From the NCBI RefSeq assembly GCF_015207735.1, contig NZ_JADEWG010000064.1, positions 1-36,820 of the forward strand: a stretch of DNA of 36,820 nt, given 5' to 3'. The position numbers and the translations under genes were made by a program. Below, piece after piece: positions 7,936-15,047 of this stretch (the stretch's first letter is position 1; every line of letters starts with the position of its first letter). Source of the stretch: [Phormidium] sp. LEGE 05292 (GTDB lineage: Bacteria; Cyanobacteriota; Cyanobacteriia; Cyanobacteriales; Aerosakkonemataceae). The notes under the pieces are model-generated. The model saw only the letters and a program-made list of their open reading frames with translations, was not told the DNA's origin and made no database searches.

Positions 7936-9564
7936 ATGCCTCGTACTCCTACTTTAACTTTCGATCGCGGCACCTTAATTCTGCATCCACCACCGAGAGG
8001 CAAAAGCTGGGTGGAATTCGCCACTTGGGATGACAGAGTAGAAAAATTTCGCATTCCGGCTATTCATTACCGTCCTTTGGTAGAAGCTTTGCAAGCAGAA
8101 GGAATTAACTTTATTGATGAGGCAAAAGAATTTGTACCTCTGCAATTAGTTCCAAGTTTAGAAATGGAACCTTACCCTCATCAAAGTGAAGCTTTGGAGG
8201 CTTGGAAATTAGCAGGAAGAATGGGAGTTGTTGTGCTTCCAACTGCTGCGGGAAAAACTTATTTGGCACAATTGGCAATGCAAGCAACGCCACGCAGCAC
8301 ATTAATTGTAGTACCAACTTTGGATTTAATGCACCAATGGTATGCACATTTAGTGGCGGCTTTTCCTGATGCAGAAGTTGGTTTATTAGGAGGTGGATCG
8401 AGGGATAAAAGTCAAATTCTTGTGGCTACTTATGATAGTGCGGCTATTAATGCGGAAAGTTTAGGAAATCGCTATGCTTTGTTAATTTTTGATGAGTGCC
8501 ATCATTTACCAACGGAATTTTATCGGGTAATTGCAGAATTTGCGATCGCACCCTATCGTTTAGGACTTTCCGCAACTCCAGAAAGAACCGATGGTAAACA
8601 TAAGGAATTAGACCTTTTAATTGGCACAGAAGTTTACCGCAAAACTCCTGAAGAATTAGCCGGAAAAGCTTTGGCAGACCATCAAATTATTCCGATTAAA
8701 GTCAAGTTATCTCAACAAGAAAGGGAAAGATACAATGAATTAATCAAAATTCGCAATGACTTTTTGAAGGCGGAAAAAATTCAGTTGGTAAGTCTGGAAG
8801 GTTGGCAAAGATTTGTGATGGTGAGTGCGCGATCGCCAGCCGGAAGACGTGCTATGTTAGCTCATAGAGAAGCTAGGGAAATTGCGATCGGAACTGAGGG
8901 AAAAATTCGCGTTTTAGCTGATTTATTAGCGGAACATTTTCCAGAACGAATTTTGATATTTACTACGGATAATGCTACAGTTTATCGGATTTCTCAAGAG
9001 TTTTTAATTCCCGCGATTACTTATCAAACTCCTGTTAAGGAAAGACACGAAATTTTAACTTGTTTTAAGCAGGGAGAATATAAAAGTTTGGTGGCTTCTC
9101 ACGTTTTAAATGAAGGGGTTGATGTTCCTGCGGCTAGTATTGCAATTATTCTTTCTGGTACTGCTTCGCCAAGGGAATATATTCAAAGATTGGGGCGAAT
9201 TTTGCGTAAGGGGGGAGATAATAATAAGCGGGCAATTTTGTATGAGGTGGTGACGGAAGATACTAGTGAGGAAAGGGTTTCTCAGCGGAGAAAGGGAGAG
9301 GAATTTGAACCGCAGAGACGCAGAGGACGCACAGAGGAGGAAAAGGAGAAGTTTGTTCAGTTGGAACTTTTGCCTTCTGAACCGATTTATAAGGTTGCTG
9401 AATCGACAGAAATAAAAGTTGATGATGCGGTAAAGAATCAGGGAAAATCAGAGATAAGTTATTCCAAGGAAAGTCGGAAATCTAAGAAAAAAAATGTTAC
9501 CAAGCGAGTTGCTGATTCATCGTCAAAATGGGGAGTCGATAATCCCGAAACGCCTGAAGATTGA
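7936..9564 (+). CDS. XPB/Rad25-like superfamily 2 DNA helicase
   Basis: 542 aa. An N-terminal damage-recognition-like domain (~1-75) precedes two RecA-like helicase lobes. Motif Q-like YPHQSEALEAW, motif I PTAAGKT (102-108), motif II DECHH (186-190), motif III SAT (212-214) and motif VI QRLGRILRKG (417-426) are all present, and the core ends near residue 440. Archaeal XPB pairs with the nuclease Bax1 to unwind and cut damaged DNA; here a Bax1-like gene overlaps the 3' end. The last ~100 residues are a charged, probably disordered tail that contains an in-frame copy of a dispersed repeat (nt ~9280-9345). The final 71 nt overlap the next gene in another frame. A role in repair or defence is inference from the partner family. 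Confidence 0.9.
   Translation: MPRTPTLTFDRGTLILHPPPRGKSWVEFATWDDRVEKFRIPAIHYRPLVEALQAEGINFIDEAKEFVPLQLVPSLEMEPYPHQSEALEAWKLAGRMGVVVLPTAAGKTYLAQLAMQATPRSTLIVVPTLDLMHQWYAHLVAAFPDAEVGLLGGGSRDKSQILVATYDSAAINAESLGNRYALLIFDECHHLPTEFYRVIAEFAIAPYRLGLSATPERTDGKHKELDLLIGTEVYRKTPEELAGKALADHQIIPIKVKLSQQERERYNELIKIRNDFLKAEKIQLVSLEGWQRFVMVSARSPAGRRAMLAHREAREIAIGTEGKIRVLADLLAEHFPERILIFTTDNATVYRISQEFLIPAITYQTPVKERHEILTCFKQGEYKSLVASHVLNEGVDVPAASIAIILSGTASPREYIQRLGRILRKGGDNNKRAILYEVVTEDTSEERVSQRRKGEEFEPQRRRGRTEEEKEKFVQLELLPSEPIYKVAESTEIKVDDAVKNQGKSEISYSKESRKSKKKNVTKRVADSSSKWGVDNPETPED
9280..9345 (+). repeat. In-frame dispersed repeat within the helicase tail
   Basis: The core GAACCGCAGAGACGCAGAGG (9307-9326) followed by ACGCACAGAGG is a familiar cyanobacterial intergenic repeat. 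Here it is translated as an Arg/Glu/Gln-rich segment (about residues 449-471) just after the helicase core, without breaking the frame. That it arrived by insertion is inference. Confidence 0.6.
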
Positions 9565-10708
9565 TGACAAGAATTTGGAGATTGCGACGGATTTAATTAG
9601 TTGTTTTGAAGAGAATGTTGGGAAAACTCAAGGTGAGTTGGATAAGCAACTTTTGGAGATGGAAGGCGATAGTCCAGATTATCGGTTAAAGCGGGGTTTT
9701 GCTCATTTATTGAAGAGTAGTTTTTCTACTTTTGAAATTGTTAGTCCTCTGGAACCGCAAGAATTACGTCAGCGAGTTTTTACTTTATCTGCACAATCAA
9801 TCCCTAATCCTTTGGCATCTCAAAGAGTGTTGAATAATTTGGCAGATCAACTAAGTCAGGAATTAAATAAAGAGGTTTCTTCCCAACAAATTCGCACTGG
9901 TTTATATGCAGATTTACAGGAAAATCGGATTTTAACTCAGTTCGATCCTCCAGCACCAGAAGATATCATCCATCGTTATAATATTTCGCAAGTGCAAGGA
10001 GTTTTTTATCGCGCTAGTCAAATTATCATTAATGCTCATCGTAATGTTCCAGGTGAGTATAAATTGCTGTTTCGTTATTTAAAATTGTTTCAATTAATGG
10101 CTTATATTGAAGGTGATGCCGATCATGGTTTTACTATTACAATTGATGGGCCAACTAGTTTATTTAAAGCTAGCACAAGATATGGATTGGCGATCGCAAA
10201 ACTCATCCCCGCACTTTTGCACGTTACCAAATGGAGTCTCAGCGCCACTTTACAAACAAAAGACATCTACAGTGGTAAGCAAAAAACTGGCAGATTTACT
10301 CTTAATTCTGATTGTGGTTTAGTCACTCATTATCCCCCAGGAAAACCTTACGATAGTATGTTAGAAGCTGGCTTTGCTAATCGTTGGGATTCCCTAAAAA
10401 CTGATTGGGTTTTAGAAAGAGAAGTTGACTTAATTCCCATTCCCGGAAGTGTGATGATTCCCGATTTTCGCCTAGTTCATCCCGATGGCAGAAGTTACTT
10501 ATTAGAAATAGTTGGTTACTGGCGACCAGAATATTTACAAAAGAAATTTGCCCAAGCAAGAAAAGCTGAATGTGACAATTTGATCTTGGCAGTTTCGGAA
10601 AGATTGAATTTAGAAAAAGCTGGAGTTAAAGTCAGTAATACTCCAGCAAAAATTGTTTGGTTTAAAGATAAACTTTCACCCAAAGCAGTGTTAGAAGTTC
10701 TAGAATAA
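9494..10708 (+). CDS. Bax1-like nuclease (DUF790 family), partner of the XPB helicase
   Basis: 404 aa. It begins MLPSELL, a typical DUF790 start, which supports the start inside the helicase gene (71-nt overlap). The C-terminal part carries a PD-(D/E)XK-like site: P323-D324-F in MIPDFRLVHPDGR and E338-I-V in LLEIVGYWRPEYLQKKF, the most conserved block of the family. In archaea, Bax1 is a structure-specific nuclease that binds XPB and cuts near the bubble edge. The N-terminal half contributes helicase contacts in those systems. The overlap with the helicase gene suggests coupled synthesis of a complex. The biological role in cyanobacteria is not established to my knowledge. Confidence 0.9.
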   Translation: MLPSELLIHRQNGESIIPKRLKIDDKNLEIATDLISCFEENVGKTQGELDKQLLEMEGDSPDYRLKRGFAHLLKSSFSTFEIVSPLEPQELRQRVFTLSAQSIPNPLASQRVLNNLADQLSQELNKEVSSQQIRTGLYADLQENRILTQFDPPAPEDIIHRYNISQVQGVFYRASQIIINAHRNVPGEYKLLFRYLKLFQLMAYIEGDADHGFTITIDGPTSLFKASTRYGLAIAKLIPALLHVTKWSLSATLQTKDIYSGKQKTGRFTLNSDCGLVTHYPPGKPYDSMLEAGFANRWDSLKTDWVLEREVDLIPIPGSVMIPDFRLVHPDGRSYLLEIVGYWRPEYLQKKFAQARKAECDNLILAVSERLNLEKAGVKVSNTPAKIVWFKDKLSPKAVLEVLE

Positions 10709-10738
10709 ATTGCATAAATGAAATATTTGGAGGTTGCA

Positions 10739-11299
10739 ATGCCATTACAATTGTTAAGACGGAAATTTACAGTAAAGCAGTACCATCAAATGGTTGAAGC
10801 TGGTATTTTGACAGAAAATGACCGAGTAGAATTAATTAAGGGAGAAATTGTTGAAATGACACCAATTGGTAGAAGACACGCTGCTTATGTTGCTCGTTTT
10901 GTTCAATTATTGATAATTCGTTTGGGACAAAGAGCAATTATTTGGCCACAAAATCCCATAGAACTAGATGATACTTCTGAGCCTCAGCCAGATGTAACAT
11001 TATTGCAACCTCGTACCGATTTTTATGAGTCAGGACATCCACAACCACAGGACATTCTATTAATAATAGAAGTGGCAGATACGACAGTAGAAAGCGACAG
11101 AGAAATCAAAATCCCTCTCTATGCCGAAAACGGTATTATTGAAGTTTGGTTAGTGGATATTAATGAACAATGTATTGAAGTTTATCGGGAACCTTCACCA
11201 AATGGTTATCAAAATATCCAAAGATTCGTGCGAGGGCAAAATTTATCGATACTCGCTTTTCCTGAAATTATTATAAGTGTAGATGAAGTATTGGGATAA
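10739..11299 (+). CDS. Uma2 family endonuclease (DUF820), copy 1
   Basis: 186 aa from the ATG at 10739, chosen because a GGAGG site lies 5 nt upstream; the frame is open to 10718. Uma2 proteins have a PD-(D/E)XK restriction-endonuclease-like fold. Candidate active-site residues are E36 (KGEIVEM), D85 (SEPQPD), E111 (LIIEVAD) and K124 (DREIKIPLYA), followed by the family signature YAENGIIEVWLVD. Many cyanobacteria carry dozens of copies, and their substrates and biological role are poorly known. A second copy follows 27 bp downstream of this stop, so the two are likely co-transcribed. Confidence 0.9.
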   Translation: MPLQLLRRKFTVKQYHQMVEAGILTENDRVELIKGEIVEMTPIGRRHAAYVARFVQLLIIRLGQRAIIWPQNPIELDDTSEPQPDVTLLQPRTDFYESGHPQPQDILLIIEVADTTVESDREIKIPLYAENGIIEVWLVDINEQCIEVYREPSPNGYQNIQRFVRGQNLSILAFPEIIISVDEVLG

Positions 11300-11326
11300 A
11301 GTTAATATCAACAATTGGAGGTAGAA

Positions 11327-11887
11327 ATGTCTGTGCAATTATTGAGACGAAAATTTACAGTAACACAGTATCACCAAATGGTTGAAGCTGGTATTTTGAC
11401 AGAAGACGATCGAGTGGAATTAATTCGAGGAGAAATTGTTGAAATGACACCAATTAATAGAAGACATTCAGCCCATGTCAATCGTTTAAATGAGTTATTT
11501 ATTTTACGTTTGGCGCAGTTGGTAACAGTAGGAGTACAAAATCCAGTAGAATTAAATGATAGTTCTGAACCACAACCAGATATATCATTATTGCGACGAA
11601 AAGCTGATTTTTATGAATCAGGACATCCCCAACCAGAGGATATTTTGTTATTAGTGGAAGTGGCAGATACGACGGTGGAAAGCGATCGACAAATCAAAAT
11701 CCCCCTATATGCCGAAAACGGTATTATTGAAGTTTGGTTAATAGATATTAACGAGCAATGTATTGAAGTTTATCGGCAACCTTCACCCGATGGTTATCAG
11801 AATATGCAGAGGTTTGTGCGAGGGCAAAGTTTATCTATATTGGCTTTTCCTGAAATTATTATAAGTGTAGATGAAGTATTGGGATAA
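11327..11887 (+). CDS. Uma2 family endonuclease (DUF820), copy 2
   Basis: 186 aa. The start at ATG 11327 has GGAGG 6 nt upstream. It is a tandem duplicate of the preceding gene: about 39 of 186 residues differ by eye, with no gaps. Most differences fall between residues 44 and 110, while the N-terminal ~40 and the C-terminal ~75 are nearly identical, including the final FPEIIISVDEVLG. All four candidate catalytic residues (E36, D85, E111, K124) are kept. The middle region that diverges may set substrate or partner specificity, which is inference. Confidence 0.9.
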   Translation: MSVQLLRRKFTVTQYHQMVEAGILTEDDRVELIRGEIVEMTPINRRHSAHVNRLNELFILRLAQLVTVGVQNPVELNDSSEPQPDISLLRRKADFYESGHPQPEDILLLVEVADTTVESDRQIKIPLYAENGIIEVWLIDINEQCIEVYRQPSPDGYQNMQRFVRGQSLSILAFPEIIISVDEVLG

Positions 11888-12221
11888 AGATAATTTTATG
11901 TATGTAGAGACTTTGTATACAACGTCTCTACTTTATTGTGTTCCGAATCAGAGATAACCTACTTATTTAATCAGCAAGATGGCAGGGTAGAAAATTAGAA
12001 CTATTTTCTTCTCTTGCTAAAGCTTATTTCATAATTTATTAATTTGAGTAAATAATTTAAGTAGTAACACTGATGCGAATAAAAGTAAATAATCAAATAA
12101 TAAAAAAGTATAGATGAAAATAAATAACATTCTTTGACTGTTGTGGCAATTAATCAAGCCTGAAAAGTCTCGTATGAACTGTTTCTCTGGTTAATGCGTA
12201 ATAAAACAAAGGAAAGAATCG
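11888..12221. other. AT-rich gap between Uma2 and the motor genes
   Basis: 334 bp without a gene. It starts with a hairpin element (11904-11931) that may end the Uma2 transcript. The remainder is AT-rich and presumably carries the promoter for the motor pair; no convincing -35/-10 pair was found. An AAGGAAAG site stands 6 nt before ATG 12222. Confidence 0.5.
11904..11931. repeat. GTAGAGAC inverted repeat
   Basis: Perfect 8-bp arms GTAGAGAC and GTCTCTAC enclose 12 nt. The same GTAGAGACGTTG-type palindrome is common between genes in cyanobacteria. It may also act as a terminator for the Uma2 operon. Confidence 0.65.
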
Positions 12222-13820
12222 ATGATTGATGACTTTTTAGAAGTAATTTGGCAGAACAGTTTATTCCATTGGGTAACTTTGGTGTTGTTGATGTTCGCCT
12301 GCTTAATTGAGTTGTACTCAACAGTAATGTACATTTGGAAATTAAAAAGCAGTATTACAAGGGAAGCGATCGACTATTTATCAAAAAGCCTAAAAACTGT
12401 GACAGTAAGCGGCAAAGAAACAGTTTCTTTGGATTATAAAAATATTCCTAAAGATAATCGAATAAAAATATTTAATTGGTTTAGCAAACATCTGGCTGGA
12501 AGAGAATTAAACGATACTTTTATAGCACAATTACAGTATGGACGCTTCGTGCTTTTACAGTATCCGGTAATTCTGGAAAAGCCAGTACCTCGTAGTTCTT
12601 TGCGCTTTATTCAAAGCATACTGATTGCGATCGGAGTTTTGGGAACTTTTTACGGCATTCAAGTAGGACTAAGCGGCATTTCTTTAAGCGATATTGGAGA
12701 AAATAGCGGACACTTACTCAAGTCAAGCGTTCAACTACTAGAAGGGATGAAAACCGCTTTTTCTACCTCACTAATGGGATTGGGATCTTCCAGTATTTTC
12801 ACATTAATTTTAGCTTGTTTGGAGTGGGTAAGAAAAAAGTATCGAGATAGCCTGAAAAACAAATTAGACACAATTACTCTATTAGAAACACCGATGCGAT
12901 TGCTTGAGAGAATTAATCCTGAAGCAAATTTGAAAGCTTCTCAAGCACTTGCCAATGCTGCGGAAATAATGGGAGCGAAATTTGCTGAATTGATAGAAAT
13001 TCAGCGAGAATTAAGCCCGAAAGCGATCGGACAAGAAATAGGAAGTGTCATCAAACCTGTGTTTGAAGAAATCAGAGTCGAACTAACAGCATTGCGAGAA
13101 ATCAAGGCAGATCAAGGTCAAGAAATATTGAAAAATTTAATCAAAGAACAGCGCGAACAGTTAATTAAACCAATTATTAGCGAATTAAGTAATAGCGCCT
13201 ATCTCACAAAACAAGCTTCGGAAACTGTTATGGATTTGAAAAATGAATTAGGGAGTATTGCTCTCAGCTTATCAGAATCGATCGCTACCATCGAGCATTT
13301 TCAAGCACAAACTCTGGTCAAACTTCAACAATTTGCCACCAATTTCGGAGATAATGTAGAAAAAACATCTGTTACTTTTATAGGAATTCGTGAAGAATTA
13401 GAAAATTCTCTCAACAATCACTTGGAAATCCAACAGCAATTAGTTCAGGAATTTCAAAACAACATTCATGAAATTTTTGTTGAACAAAATAACAACCTTG
13501 AAAAATTAGGGGAACAAACTTCTGAAGCAATGCGTATACAGCGTGATGCACTGACTAAAATTGCTAAACAAACAGTTAATACTTTTATAGGTATTCGGGA
13601 AGAACTAGAACAATCTTTGCAAACTCAAGCACAAACAGAACGGGAGTTACTTCAAGAATTTCAAAATCGTTCCCTGGAAATTTTTGAGCGCCAAGCTAAT
13701 AATTTGACTCTAGTTGGAAACGCAGCTTCTCAACAGATGAATGAAGCAACGGAAAAACTTTGTCACCAATTATTACAAGCTGCTGAAAATACTCGGAAAT
13801 TTAATCAAGGCGAAAATTAA
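12222..13820 (+). CDS. ZorA-like MotA/ExbB-type proton channel with long cytoplasmic tail
   Basis: 532 aa. One transmembrane segment lies near the N-terminus (about 14-37), then a soluble stretch. Two more segments, IQSILIAIGVLGTFYGIQVG (about 130-150) and FSTSLMGLGSSSIFTLILAC (about 178-198), form the MotA/TolQ/ExbB channel core with the characteristic GTFYG motif. From ~205 to the end it is a long helical tail rich in Glu, Gln and Leu, the architecture of ZorA in Zorya anti-phage systems. The tail ends in two tandem 69-residue repeats, 385-453 and 454-522, each starting TFIGIREELE. ZorA is usually somewhat longer. The stop is 2 nt before the ZorB-like start. No ZorC, ZorD, ZorE or other known Zorya partner lies next to it. 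A MotA-like motor for another purpose is the alternative. Confidence 0.8.
   Translation: MIDDFLEVIWQNSLFHWVTLVLLMFACLIELYSTVMYIWKLKSSITREAIDYLSKSLKTVTVSGKETVSLDYKNIPKDNRIKIFNWFSKHLAGRELNDTFIAQLQYGRFVLLQYPVILEKPVPRSSLRFIQSILIAIGVLGTFYGIQVGLSGISLSDIGENSGHLLKSSVQLLEGMKTAFSTSLMGLGSSSIFTLILACLEWVRKKYRDSLKNKLDTITLLETPMRLLERINPEANLKASQALANAAEIMGAKFAELIEIQRELSPKAIGQEIGSVIKPVFEEIRVELTALREIKADQGQEILKNLIKEQREQLIKPIISELSNSAYLTKQASETVMDLKNELGSIALSLSESIATIEHFQAQTLVKLQQFATNFGDNVEKTSVTFIGIREELENSLNNHLEIQQQLVQEFQNNIHEIFVEQNNNLEKLGEQTSEAMRIQRDALTKIAKQTVNTFIGIREELEQSLQTQAQTERELLQEFQNRSLEIFERQANNLTLVGNAASQQMNEATEKLCHQLLQAAENTRKFNQGEN
13374..13787 (+). repeat. Tandem 69-codon repeat in the ZorA-like tail
   Basis: Residues 385-453 and 454-522 align without gaps. 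Shared landmarks are TFIGIREELE, LVQEFQN against LLQEFQN, and EIF.EQ.NNL against EIFERQANNL. The duplicated unit lies in the predicted coiled-coil tail, so it would lengthen the tail by about 100 Å if fully helical (1.5 Å per residue). Confidence 0.8.
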
Positions 13821-13822
13821 TT

Positions 13823-14491
13823 ATGTTTAATTTTAATGACCTAAAACAGCAAGTAGACCTAGACGAAGAAGAATCGAGCGTTTTGCTGTCAATTGGTGAT
13901 TTGATGTCAGGGCTACTGATGATTTTTGCCCTTCTATTCGTTACAGTTATTGTTCAGCTAAAAGACCGAGAAGAACCGCGTCGAGTTGTAATTGGTACGG
14001 TTGTTGAACAGATGAAAGGTAATAATATTAACGTAAAAGTTAACGCTGAAACTGGCGATGTAAGCATTCAGGATAAGATTCTTTTTGATGAGAATAGTGC
14101 TGAATTAAAACCCGCCGGGAAGATGTTTCTTAAACAATTTATTCCGGTTTACAGTCGCATTATTTTTTCCAAAAAAGACTTTAAAAGCGAGATTGCTAGA
14201 GTAGTTATTGAAGGACATACTAGCTCGAAAGGAGATTATGATAGTAACTTGGAACTAAGCTTATTACGATCGCTTGCTGTGTCTAAATTCATCTTTTCCA
14301 ATGAGTTGAATTTTCCCACAAAGTCGGAATTGAGAACGAAAATTATGGCAGCAGGTCGCGGCGAGATGGAAGCAAAGCAAGAAGAAGATGCTCCGAGCGA
14401 TCGCAAAGTCATCTTTCGCTTCCAATTTCGCGGCGAAAACTTCTCAGAATGGTATCGAAAAAACCAGTCTTTACCAGCAAAAAAACCATAA
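13823..14491 (+). CDS. ZorB-like MotB/OmpA-type stator protein
   Basis: 222 aa. A short cytoplasmic N-terminus leads into one transmembrane helix (about 24-43, SIGDLMSGLLMIFALLFVTV). It carries Asp26, the position of the proton-binding aspartate in MotB/ZorB-type subunits. A periplasmic OmpA-like peptidoglycan-binding domain follows (~85-205): DKILFDENSAELKPAG, VVIEGHTSSKGDYDSN and LELSLLRSLAVSKFI. The usual Asp after GHT is Ser here, while the Asn and Arg of the binding motif are kept. Together with the preceding gene it should form a proton-driven rotary complex anchored to the cell wall. The pair is tightly linked (2-nt gap). Confidence 0.82.
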   Translation: MFNFNDLKQQVDLDEEESSVLLSIGDLMSGLLMIFALLFVTVIVQLKDREEPRRVVIGTVVEQMKGNNINVKVNAETGDVSIQDKILFDENSAELKPAGKMFLKQFIPVYSRIIFSKKDFKSEIARVVIEGHTSSKGDYDSNLELSLLRSLAVSKFIFSNELNFPTKSELRTKIMAAGRGEMEAKQEEDAPSDRKVIFRFQFRGENFSEWYRKNQSLPAKKP

Positions 14492-14502
14492 AATTTCAGC
14501 TT

Positions 14503-14820
14503 ATGTCCCCCCCTTTTGAAGGAGGGAACTGGATGGGTATTTCGGTTTTTTGCTACAGATTAGATCCCCCCTAACCCCCCTTATTAAGGGGGGAACTGGA
14601 TGGGTATTTTCTGTTTTTTGCTACAGATTAGATCCCCCCTAACCCCCCTTAACAAGGGGGGAACTGGATGGGTATTTCTGTTTTTTGCTACAGATTAGAT
14701 CCCCCCTAACCCCCCTACCCTTCGGGAAGGCTACGCCTATAACAAGGGGGGAACTGGATTCAGGATTAAAAGTCCCCCTTATTAAGGGGGATTTAGGGGG
14801 ATCGTAAACTTGTGTGTACA
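14503..14820. repeat. 67-68 bp tandem repeats carrying GATCCCCCCTAACCCCCC palindromes
   Basis: Unit starts (GATCCCCCC) at 14563, 14631 and 14698 give periods of 68 and 67 bp, preceded by a partial unit. Each holds a strong hairpin such as CCCCCCTTATTAAGGGGGG and the spacer GGAACTGGATGGGTATTT. The third copy has 24 extra bases inside the hairpin (14717-14740). A shorter relative with CCCCCTTATTAAGGGGG ends the block. The hairpins separate the convergent motor and FGE genes and could stop transcription from both sides. Confidence 0.85.
14717..14740. mobile_element. 24-bp insertion nested in a repeat palindrome
   Basis: Compared with its sister units, the third copy has CCTTCGGGAAGGCTACGCC inserted between the two arms of the C6/G6 hairpin. 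This string is itself a recurrent cyanobacterial short repeat and contains its own small hairpin (CCTTCGGGAAGG). Confidence 0.5.
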
Positions 14821-14835
14821 CAGTCGCCTTAAAAA

Positions 14836-14921
14836 AGAGGATTTTATGTTAAGAAAAAACTAAACAAAAAATTTTTTAGCACTTTGCGCCGGGAAAAAAA
14901 GGATAAAAATATAAAGCGGCT
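14836..14921 (-). promoter_or_regulatory. IMH-like 3' flank of the first FGE gene
   Basis: On the minus strand, the bases after the stop read AGCCGCTTTATA, a pyrimidine-rich tract, then CCCGGCGCAAAGTGC and T runs. The flank of the second FGE gene has the same order of elements (AGCCTCTTTATA, pyrimidine tract, CCCTGCGCGAAGGAC). DGR targets carry an initiation-of-mutagenic-homing site at the 3' end of the variable region. Equating this flank with that site is inference. Confidence 0.45.
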
Positions 14922-15047
14922 CTAAGTTGATGCCGCAGCACAGACAACTCGAAAACCGATCGCACCGTTACGCACACCCGGCAGGTTGAGGAAGCGAAAA
15001 GCCGATCGACAGCGGTCAGGAGCATTGAGCCACGAACCACCGCGCAG
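14922..15047 (-). other. Candidate DGR variable region 1
   Basis: This is the last 126 nt of the gene, equal in length to candidate region 2. Both begin CTGCGCGGTGGTTCGTGG and end ACTTAGAGCC. Between them 24 codons differ, mostly at first and second positions, while the upstream coding sequence stays closely matched. The frame of fixed residues (P, C.SA.R, GF) with swaps between them is the known pattern of adenine-directed DGR diversification. Confidence 0.65.

Noticed and set aside
12222-14491. Flagellar MotA/MotB stator
   Set aside because: Cyanobacteria lack flagella, no flagellar genes are near, and the long helical tail fits ZorA-type proteins rather than MotA.
14639-14821. 60-codon minus-strand ORF with SPLVKGG-type peptide
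   Set aside because: It is only the translation of the GATCCCCCC palindromic repeats, with no ribosome-binding site or protein-like composition.
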